Of a stretch of DNA of 5,244 nucleotides, positions 1 through 4,106 are shown piece after piece. The DNA is from Omnitrophica WOR_2 bacterium RIFCSPHIGHO2_02_FULL_52_10 (GTDB lineage: Bacteria; Omnitrophota; Gorgyraeia; Zapsychrales; Zapsychraceae), in contig MHGR01000129.1 of the NCBI GenBank assembly GCA_001805655.1, forward strand, positions 1-5,244. The letters are read 5' to 3'. The notes under the pieces were generated by a model. It did not search any database. It saw only the letters and a program-made list of their open reading frames with translations, and had not been told where the DNA came from. The stretch's first letter is position 1, and the number at the start of each line of letters is the position of its first letter. The position numbers and the translations under genes were made by a program.

Positions 1-145
1 GGCGTCCGCGGCCCTGATTGTTGCCGGTTTGGCGGCGAAGGGGCGCACGGAAATCCACCGCATTTACCATCTGGAGCGCGGGTATGAGGACTTGGATAAA
101 AAACTAACGGGTTTAGGGGCGAAGGTTTACAGAGAGAAAGAGTAA
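1..145 (+). CDS. murA: UDP-N-acetylglucosamine 1-carboxyvinyltransferase, C-terminal end (partial)
   Basis: Read in frame from position 2, this gives 47 residues before a TAA at 143-145; the start lies upstream of the window. The visible part begins [14 protein letters not shown] and continues through [15 protein letters not shown] to a short charged tail. This matches the C-terminal end of MurA, where an 'RASAAL...AGL' helix is followed by an 'IYH(I/L)xRGYE' strand and helix and a final 'LGA' segment. MurA is the cytoplasmic enzyme that transfers enolpyruvate from phosphoenolpyruvate to UDP-GlcNAc, the first committed step of peptidoglycan synthesis. The related fold of AroA (EPSP synthase) is the main alternative, but the RGYE segment favours MurA. 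The active-site cysteine region is outside the window. No terminator follows, so read-through towards trpG is possible. Confidence 0.85.
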   Translation, partial: ASAALIVAGLAAKGRTEIHRIYHLERGYEDLDKKLTGLGAKVYREKE

Positions 146-148
146 AAT

Positions 149-177
149 TTATGAGTTTTCCAACGTTAATGTTTAAT
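149..177 (+). promoter_or_regulatory. weak candidate promoter upstream of trpG
   Basis: TTATGA at 149-154 and TTTAAT at 172-177 are separated by 17 bases. The -10 box matches TATAAT at five of six positions, but the -35 box matches only about half, so this is weak. It is the best sigma-70-like pair I see in the murA-trpG gap. If unused, the trp genes would depend on read-through from murA or on a promoter of another type. Confidence 0.2.
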
Positions 178-192
178 TTTCAATTGGTGGAA

Positions 193-227
193 CTGACGAC
201 TGACGGCTGATAGCTGAAGACTGCTCA
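193..227. repeat. degenerate heptamer tandem repeat, five units
   Basis: Five consecutive 7-base units lie here: CTGACGA, CTGACGG, CTGATAG, CTGAAGA and CTGCTCA. The first four share CTGA and vary in the last three bases. The array ends 13 bases before the trpG Shine-Dalgarno sequence. Its right part can fold: AGCTGA at 212-217 pairs with TCAGCT at 225-230 around a 7-base loop. There is no following T-run, so it is not an intrinsic terminator. Function unknown. Confidence 0.65.
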
Positions 228-250
228 GCTCACGATAAGCAGGAAACGTC

Positions 251-823
251 ATGATCCTTATGATCGATAATTATGATTCCTTTACCTATAATCTCGTCCA
301 GTATTTCGGGGAGTTGGGCGCCGACATGAAAATATACCGTAACGACAAGATTACGTTAAAGCAAATTGAGGCTCTGCGGCCGGAGCAGATTGTCATTTCC
401 CCCGGGCCGGGCCGGCCGGAGGACGCGGGGATTTCCGTTGACCTGATAAAAGCGTTTGCCGGCAAGATCCCGATTCTGGGGGTCTGCCTGGGCCATCAAT
501 GCATGGGCTATGCCTATGGCGGGAAGATTGTGAACGCCAAGAAGCTGATGCACGGCAAGACCTCGCAGATCCGCCACAACAATCAGGGGATTTTCAAAGG
601 GATCAAGAATCCGTTTGAGGCCACGCGCTACCATTCGCTGGTCATCGAGCGGAAATCGATGCCCAAATGCTTTGACGTGACCGCGCAGACAAGCGACGGG
701 GAGGTCATGGGGATCAGCCACAAGGATTGTCCGATGTGGGGGGTCCAATTCCATCCGGAATCGATCCTGACCACGGAGGGCAAGAACATCCTAAGCAATT
801 TTTTGAGGATCAGCGCGCGATGA
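251..823 (+). CDS. trpG: anthranilate synthase component II (glutamine amidotransferase)
   Basis: This 190-residue protein has the length and motifs of a class I glutamine amidotransferase of the TrpG/PabA type. It opens with MILMIDNYDSFTYNL, has PGPG at residues 51-54, the nucleophile loop GVCLGHQ with Cys79, RYHSL at 126-130, and FHPES containing His168 and Glu170, which complete the Cys-His-Glu triad. It releases ammonia from glutamine and passes it to a chorismate-binding partner (TrpE, or PabB if the subunit is shared), making anthranilate in the cytoplasm. AGGA at 241-244, six bases upstream, supports the ATG at 251; an in-frame ATG at 260 is less well placed. It is the first gene of trpGDCF, which favours TrpG over PabA, but sequence alone cannot exclude a dual role. 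No trpE is next to it in this window. Confidence 0.93.
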   Translation: MILMIDNYDSFTYNLVQYFGELGADMKIYRNDKITLKQIEALRPEQIVISPGPGRPEDAGISVDLIKAFAGKIPILGVCLGHQCMGYAYGGKIVNAKKLMHGKTSQIRHNNQGIFKGIKNPFEATRYHSLVIERKSMPKCFDVTAQTSDGEVMGISHKDCPMWGVQFHPESILTTEGKNILSNFLRISAR

Positions 824-1830
824 GGAAGTTTATTCAAACCATCCAAAAGGGCGAAAACCTGGCCCAGGCCGAGATTGAAGAAGCCATGCATGACATTATG
901 TCCGGCAAGGCCTCGGAAAAAGATATGGCCGATTTTCTCCTGGCATTAAGAGAAAAAGGGCCGACGGTGGATGAGATTACCGGCGCGGCAAAGATCATGC
1001 GCAAATTTGTCACCGGGATTGCGACCAGGCATAAAAAAATCCTCGATACCTGCGGGACCGGAGGTGATAGAAAAAATACCTTTAATATTTCAACGGTCAC
1101 GGCACTGGTGGTGGCCGGGGCCGGGGTCGCGGTGGCCAAGCACGGCAACCGCTCCGTTTCCAGCAAATGCGGCAGCGCCGATGTCCTGGAAGCCCTCGGG
1201 GTCAATTTGCACGTTGAGCAGGAGCGCTTAAGCGCCTGCCTGGACGAGGTCGGCATCGCGTTTTTGTTTGCCCAGAACCTCCACCCGGCGATGAAGAAGG
1301 TGGCCCCGGTGCGCAAGAAACTCGGCGTTGAAACAATCTTCAACCTTTTGGGGCCCCTGACCAATCCCGCCCGGGCCACGCATCAAATATTAGGCGTTTA
1401 CAGCCGCGAGCTGGTTGAGCCAATGGCGCATGTTTTAAGGAACTTGGGGTTGAAACGGGCGGTCGTTGTCCACGGCAGCGACGGCCTGGACGAAATCACG
1501 ACAACCGGCAAGACGTTTATCAGCGAATATGACGGCAAGGAGATCATCTCTTATGATATCCAGCCGGACGAACTGTGGTTCAGCCCGGCCAAGCCGCGCG
1601 ACCTGGAGGGGGGTGACCTCGAAACCAATGTTGCCATTTGCCGGGAAATTCTCAACGGGACGGAAGGACCGAAGCGGGATATTGTCCTGCTGAACGCGGC
1701 CTATGCGCTGTATGTCGCCGAGGCAGCAAAAAATATTTCTCAGGGGCTGGACATGGCCAAGGAAACGATTGATTCGGGCAAGGCCTCTCAAAAACTGGAG
1801 GAACTCATAAAGTTCACCCAGAAGGTTTAA
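820..1830 (+). CDS. trpD: anthranilate phosphoribosyltransferase
   Basis: The product is 336 residues when started at the ATG at 820, a normal length for TrpD. This ATG overlaps the trpG stop as ATGA, and TGAGGA at 804-809 can serve as its ribosome site, although the 10-base gap is long. A longer in-frame reading from 727 would add 31 residues encoded inside trpG and is unlikely. TrpD joins anthranilate to phosphoribosyl pyrophosphate, giving phosphoribosylanthranilate. Visible family motifs are DTCGTGGD around residues 76-83 (PRPP-binding loop), KHGNRSVSSKCGSADV at 107-122, the NLLGPLTNP segment at 175-183, and GSDGLDE at 219-225, whose Asp224-Glu225 pair corresponds to the metal-binding acidic pair. 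The N-terminal helical part (about 1-65) is also typical. All key motifs are intact. Confidence 0.96.
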   Translation: MRKFIQTIQKGENLAQAEIEEAMHDIMSGKASEKDMADFLLALREKGPTVDEITGAAKIMRKFVTGIATRHKKILDTCGTGGDRKNTFNISTVTALVVAGAGVAVAKHGNRSVSSKCGSADVLEALGVNLHVEQERLSACLDEVGIAFLFAQNLHPAMKKVAPVRKKLGVETIFNLLGPLTNPARATHQILGVYSRELVEPMAHVLRNLGLKRAVVVHGSDGLDEITTTGKTFISEYDGKEIISYDIQPDELWFSPAKPRDLEGGDLETNVAICREILNGTEGPKRDIVLLNAAYALYVAEAAKNISQGLDMAKETIDSGKASQKLEELIKFTQKV

Positions 1831-1839
1831 GCGCATCCC

Positions 1840-2619
1840 ATGGCCGCATCGATACTCAACGAAATCCTGGAATATAAGCGGGACGTCATAAAAAAGAACA
1901 AGCAAAAGTATGACGCCTACCGCAAAAATGCAAAAAGACGCGGCACGCCCGGAACCTTCCGGAAAAGCATTACAAAGTCAGGTCCGATTAATCTCATTGC
2001 CGAGATCAAAAAGGCCTCACCGTCCAAAGGACTCATCCGGAAAGATTTTGATGTGTTGTCCATTGCGAGCATTTACGAGTCCCAGGGCGCCGCGGCGATA
2101 TCCGTCCTGACCGAGGATAAATATTTTCTTGGCAAGCCGGAATTTATCCGCCAAGTCAGCGCACAGGTCAAGCTGCCTGTTCTTGCCAAGGATTTTATTC
2201 TTGACGAAGGGCAGGTTTATGAAGCCCTGGCAAATGGGGCGAGCGCGGTTTTGCTGATTGCCGCGGTATTGGCGGATAGCAAACTGAGGGAACTGATCCG
2301 ATTGGCCGGCGTGCTGGGCATGGACAGCCTGGTGGAGATACACACGGAAGAGGAGCTTGAGCGGGGCTTGGCCGCCGGCGCGGAGATCCTCGGCATAAAT
2401 AACCGCGACCTCACCACGTTTGCCGTCGACATGGACACATGTCTGCGCATCGTTCCTGGTATTCCAAAGGATAAAATCATCGTTGCCGAGAGCGGGTATC
2501 ACGCGCATGATGAGATCAAGGCGCTTGAGGATTTCGGGGTGCATGCGGTGCTCATCGGTGAGGCGTTTATGCGGGAGCGTGACATCTCGCGAAAGATGAA
2601 GGAAATTATGCATGGTTAA
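1840..2619 (+). CDS. trpC: indole-3-glycerol phosphate synthase
   Basis: This 259-residue single-domain TIM barrel catalyses ring closure and decarboxylation of CdRP to indole-3-glycerol phosphate. Its recognisable segments are AEIKKASPSKG at 54-64 (Glu55 and Lys57 matching the family's catalytic Glu/Lys), VLAKDFI at 114-120 with the catalytic Lys117, LVEIHTEEEL with Glu166, GINNRDL with Asn187, and AESG with Glu217-Ser218 near the phosphate site. It begins 9 bases after the trpD stop. The ribosome site is weak: the nearest purine-rich stretch is GAAGG at 1821-1825, about 14 bases away, so re-initiation after trpD is plausible. It is not fused to TrpF, unlike the enterobacterial enzyme, since a separate trpF follows with an 8-base overlap. 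Confidence 0.96.
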   Translation: MAASILNEILEYKRDVIKKNKQKYDAYRKNAKRRGTPGTFRKSITKSGPINLIAEIKKASPSKGLIRKDFDVLSIASIYESQGAAAISVLTEDKYFLGKPEFIRQVSAQVKLPVLAKDFILDEGQVYEALANGASAVLLIAAVLADSKLRELIRLAGVLGMDSLVEIHTEEELERGLAAGAEILGINNRDLTTFAVDMDTCLRIVPGIPKDKIIVAESGYHAHDEIKALEDFGVHAVLIGEAFMRERDISRKMKEIMHG

Positions 2620-3235
2620 GGTAAAAGTATGCGGCATAACGAACGTGGAAGACGCCCAGAAGGCCGCGTATTACGGGGCCTGGGCGGTGGGGTTCATATT
2701 CTCCAAGGAAAGCCCGCGCTATGTTTCTCCAAGCCGGGCCCGCAAGATCATTGAGGCGCTGCCGCCGTTTGTCACGCCTGTGGGCGTATTTTTGGACCAG
2801 TCCGAGCGGGCGGCCCGGGATATCTGCCATTTCGCCAGGATAAATACCGTCCAGTTTCACGGCGATGAATCGCCCGTCTATTGCAAGCGGTTCAAGGATT
2901 TTAAGATCATCAAGGCCTTCCGCATCAGGGATTTTTTTACGGCTGAAATGATCCATAAATACAAGGTCGCCGCTTTTTTGTTCGACGCGTATGATGAGAA
3001 AGTTGCCGGAGGCACGGGAAAAACGTTCAATTGGGATGTGCTCAAAGGGCAGAAAATAGATAAGCCGTTCATATTATCGGGCGGCCTTACCCCGGAGAAC
3101 CTCCGGGCGGCTTTAAGCGCTGTAACTCCTTATGCTGTAGATGTTTCCAGCGGTGTGGAACAATCGCCTGGGGTTAAAGATCCCCGAAAGGTCAGGGCCT
3201 TCTTTGACGCTGTTCGGTTTGGTCAGCATAACTAA
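2612..3235 (+). CDS. trpF: phosphoribosylanthranilate isomerase
   Basis: This 207-residue TIM-barrel enzyme performs the Amadori rearrangement of phosphoribosylanthranilate to CdRP, the substrate of the preceding trpC product. Family motifs are KVCGIT with the general base Cys7, VQFHGDE at 80-86, LFDAY with the general acid Asp125, GGTGKTF at 133-139, ILSGGLTPENL at 154-164, and DVSSGVE followed by PGxKD at 177-190, which binds phosphate. The ATG at 2612 lies inside the end of trpC, with stop codons in two frames within 8 bases. It has a good ribosome site, AAGGAA at 2599-2604, seven bases upstream. It is the last trp gene in the window. No hairpin with a T-run separates its stop from the RNA element that begins about 60 bases downstream. 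Confidence 0.95.
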   Translation: MVKVKVCGITNVEDAQKAAYYGAWAVGFIFSKESPRYVSPSRARKIIEALPPFVTPVGVFLDQSERAARDICHFARINTVQFHGDESPVYCKRFKDFKIIKAFRIRDFFTAEMIHKYKVAAFLFDAYDEKVAGGTGKTFNWDVLKGQKIDKPFILSGGLTPENLRAALSAVTPYAVDVSSGVEQSPGVKDPRKVRAFFDAVRFGQHN

Positions 3236-3261
3236 CAGAGTTTATTACAGTTACGGCTGGC

Positions 3262-3290
3262 TTGTAAGTGCTTGAGAAATATGTTATATT
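3262..3290 (+). promoter_or_regulatory. extended -10 promoter for the riboswitch RNA
   Basis: TTGTAA at 3262-3267 and TATATT at 3285-3290 are separated by exactly 17 bases. The -10 box is preceded by TGT, giving the extended -10 form TGTTATATT. The expected start of transcription is about 3296-3298, which coincides with the first base of the 13-base arm that closes the downstream RNA. This agreement strengthens the call. A sequence prediction only. Confidence 0.6.
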
Positions 3291-3302
3291 TTTAACAAGC
3301 CG

Positions 3303-3446
3303 ATAAAGGTAAACCCGGGGAAATCCGGGGACACAAAACTACAGGCCTAAATTGTCTAATACCTAAGAGGCCCTGAAGTAACATTCCGGGCATTTTAAGA
3401 CCGTGGCTGGTTGAGGACAACATGGCGGCTGAGTTGCCGAAGCGCG
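3303..3446 (+). ncRNA. cyclic-di-GMP-I (GEMM-I) type riboswitch aptamer
   Basis: The sequence follows the GEMM-I layout. AAAGGTAAAC (3305-3314) leads into stem 3314-3319/3324-3329, capped by the GNRA tetraloop GAAA at 3320-3323. Then comes GGACACAAAACT (3329-3340), matching the family's GGACGCAAAGCC. GGT at 3308-3310 pairs with ACT at 3338-3340, replacing the usual GGC/GCC, so the change is compensated. P3 pairs 3342-3347 with 3424-3426 and 3429-3431 around a two-G bulge. CCTAAA (3346-3351) opposite CATGG (3421-3425) forms an 11-nt tetraloop receptor, above which TTGTC (3352-3356) pairs with GACAA (3416-3420). The element ends in GTTGCCGAAG (3433-3442). By my recollection of the Vc2 structure, G3309, A3336 and C3437 would be the ligand contacts, favouring c-di-GMP over the cGAMP variant; that alignment is by eye. 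P3 carries an unusual 59-base apical extension. No gene follows closely. Confidence 0.82.
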
Positions 3447-3482
3447 TAAAGGGGAGACATCCCCCTTTATCGGCTTATTTTT
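3446..3482 (+). terminator. riboswitch expression platform with competing helices, probable terminator
   Basis: Two structures compete here. TAAAGGGG (3447-3454) can pair with CCCCTTTA (3462-3469) in an 8-bp local hairpin with a 7-base loop. Alternatively CCTTTATCGGCTT (3464-3476) is perfectly complementary over 13 bases to 3297-3309, the very 5' end of the predicted transcript. The long-range helix abuts ATTTTT (3477-3482) and would then act as an intrinsic terminator. Because 3308-3309 are also needed for the aptamer core, ligand binding and the long-range helix should exclude each other at that end. The direction of the switch is inferred, not shown. Confidence 0.55.
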
Positions 3483-3520
3483 CTCTTGCTGGAGCGGTTC
3501 TCCGGGAAGAGATTTTTTTT
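3482..3520 (+). terminator. strong intrinsic terminator
   Basis: TCTCTTGCTGGAG (3482-3494) pairs with CTCCGGGAAGAGA (3500-3512) around the loop CGGTT, with one G-G mismatch and one T-G wobble. Eight T residues follow at 3513-3520. It probably ends both the riboswitch transcript and any read-through from trpF. Confidence 0.85.
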
Positions 3521-3554
3521 GGATATATGCGGGTAAATCAAAATTGTATTGATG

Positions 3555-3560
3555 TATAAT
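3555..3560 (+). promoter_or_regulatory. isolated perfect -10 box (TATAAT)
   Basis: TATAAT is perfect, and TG directly precedes it, one base closer than in the extended -10 form. I see no good -35 box at the right distance (17 bases upstream reads GGTAAA). A start about seven bases downstream would fall at the left arm of the palindrome at 3566. No gene follows closely, so it may be chance. Confidence 0.25.
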
Positions 3561-3565
3561 GAACC

Positions 3566-3594
3566 GTAGGGGACGCACAATGTGCGTCCCCTAC
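3566..3594. repeat. perfect 14-bp inverted repeat (REP/MITE-like palindrome)
   Basis: GTAGGGGACGCACA (3566-3579) is the exact reverse complement of TGTGCGTCCCCTAC (3581-3594), with a single A between them. Palindromes of this style, with GTAGGGG and CCCCTAC ends, resemble dispersed intergenic palindromic repeats of bacterial genomes. No T-run follows, so it is not a standard terminator. Whether it recurs in this genome cannot be seen from one window. Confidence 0.7.
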
Positions 3595-3606
3595 ATATTC
3601 AATTTG

Positions 3607-3642
3607 AAAAAAGACGATCCAATCATTCGGATTGCATTTTTT
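3607..3642. terminator. weak, possibly bidirectional terminator-like hairpin
   Basis: CAATC (3620-3624) pairs with GATTG (3630-3634) around ATTCG. Six A residues lie at 3607-3612 and six T residues at 3637-3642, giving a symmetric A-stem-T arrangement. The stem is only 5 bp and AT-rich, so termination would be weak at best. Confidence 0.3.
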
Positions 3643-3675
3643 GCCCCCTTACATTAAATAATGACCCGTGGGGCT

Positions 3676-3712
3676 AGAAAATCGCCTAAATGTTATACGG
3701 GGCGATTTTCTT
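3676..3712. terminator. terminator-like hairpin before the zinc-ribbon gene
   Basis: AGAAAATCGCC (3676-3686) pairs perfectly with GGCGATTTTCT (3701-3711) around a 14-base loop. The GC-rich inner part followed by TTTTCTT is the shape of a bidirectional intrinsic terminator. The loop is longer than usual. It lies directly upstream of the -10 box at 3717, so it may insulate the next gene from upstream transcription. Confidence 0.5.
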
Positions 3713-3713
3713 G

Positions 3714-3722
3714 TGTTATAAT
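3714..3722 (+). promoter_or_regulatory. extended -10 promoter giving a probably leaderless mRNA
   Basis: TGTTATAAT is a perfect TATAAT (3717-3722) preceded by the TGN extension. The -35 region (TTATAC at 3693-3698) is poor, as is common with extended -10 promoters. Transcription should begin about seven bases downstream, at or within two bases of the ATG at 3731. That leaves no room for a ribosome site, and none is visible. Confidence 0.55.
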
Positions 3723-3730
3723 TATTCCCT

Positions 3731-4033
3731 ATGACCGAGAAATTTATCCGCACCTATAAAAAATTCGATATGAATGAAGTTAGAGGGCACCTGCTCATTT
3801 ACGGCGACCTGTCGGCCCAATGTGCGGCGTGCCAGGCCGTGGACCTGAAACTGGAGGAGACGGCCTGCCCCAAGTGTCACGCGGAAATTAAATACATCGC
3901 CTTCCGCAATGTCCGCAGCCATCTCCCGAAATTGCAGAAGATCAACGCCCAGCGGCCCGGCCTGCATATCATTGATTATGAAGACTACGCGCGGGAGCTC
4001 GGGGCGATGAAGGCGAAGGAGTTTTTGAAGTAA
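3731..4033 (+). CDS. small zinc-ribbon-like protein of unknown function
   Basis: I do not recognise this 100-residue protein. It has two CxxC pairs, Cys31/Cys34 (CAAC) and Cys46/Cys49 (CPKC, followed by His50), spaced as in a short zinc ribbon, so it probably binds one zinc ion. The first 30 residues are basic then mixed. After the ribbon come IKYIAFRNV, a basic stretch with LPKLQK, and an acidic IIDYEDYARELG segment predicted to be helical. There is no signal peptide or membrane segment, so it is likely cytoplasmic. No Shine-Dalgarno sequence precedes the ATG, but an extended -10 promoter sits 9 bases away, suggesting a leaderless mRNA. That promoter, the cysteine pattern and ordinary codon content support a real gene. 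An opposite-strand reading frame over 3722-4249 lacks recognisable motifs and is probably its shadow. The next gene starts 73 bases later. Confidence 0.75.
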   Translation: MTEKFIRTYKKFDMNEVRGHLLIYGDLSAQCAACQAVDLKLEETACPKCHAEIKYIAFRNVRSHLPKLQKINAQRPGLHIIDYEDYARELGAMKAKEFLK

Positions 4034-4040
4034 AAAAGGA

Positions 4041-4106
4041 AATCGTGAAACGTCGTTCGTGAAGCGCGAAACGTGATGCGCTTCACGCTTCACGAGATAC
4101 GATTGA
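4041..4106. repeat. heptamer tandem repeat folding into a hairpin
   Basis: From 4044 the sequence runs in 7-base steps, each beginning CG: CGTGAAA, CGTCGTT, CGTGAAG, CGCGAAA, CGTGATG, then the inverted form CGCTTCA twice, then CGAGATA and CGATTGA. The change of orientation makes it palindromic. CGTGAAGCG (4058-4066) pairs with CGCTTCACG (4079-4087) or the overlapping second copy up to 4094, and the outer AATCGT (4041-4046) pairs with ACGATT (4099-4104). The array fills the gap between two genes and ends on the base before the M20 peptidase ATG. Confidence 0.75.

Noticed and set aside
151..210. A 19-codon frame upstream of trpG as a possible attenuator leader peptide.
   Set aside because: It contains no tryptophan codons and no terminator/antiterminator pair follows it. 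No T-box consensus is seen either.
727..819. An N-terminal extension of trpD by 31 residues from an upstream ATG at 727.
   Set aside because: The extension lies inside the trpG coding sequence, does not resemble TrpD, and would make the protein longer than the family. The ATG at 820 gives a typical start and an ATGA overlap.
3303..3446. A cGAMP-specific GEMM-Ib reading of the aptamer, with A3307 as the discriminating base.
   Set aside because: Aligning the conserved AAAC and the TTGCCG end by eye puts G3309, not A3307, at the discriminating position. This depends on a hand alignment, so the ligand remains open to test.
3422..3559. A 45-codon plus-strand reading frame starting at ATG 3422, with TGAGGA a few bases upstream.
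   Set aside because: Its start codon is the 3' strand of the tetraloop receptor, and the frame runs through the aptamer end and both terminators. The RNA structure explains these bases better. Ribosome profiling could reopen this.
3363..3578. A minus-strand reading frame of 71 codons in the non-coding region.
   Set aside because: It is antisense to the riboswitch and terminators and shows no recognisable protein motif or ribosome site.
4041..4106. The heptamer arrays as a CRISPR array.
   Set aside because: Units are 7 bases with no spacers and no cas genes nearby; the CRISPR repeat-spacer pattern is absent.
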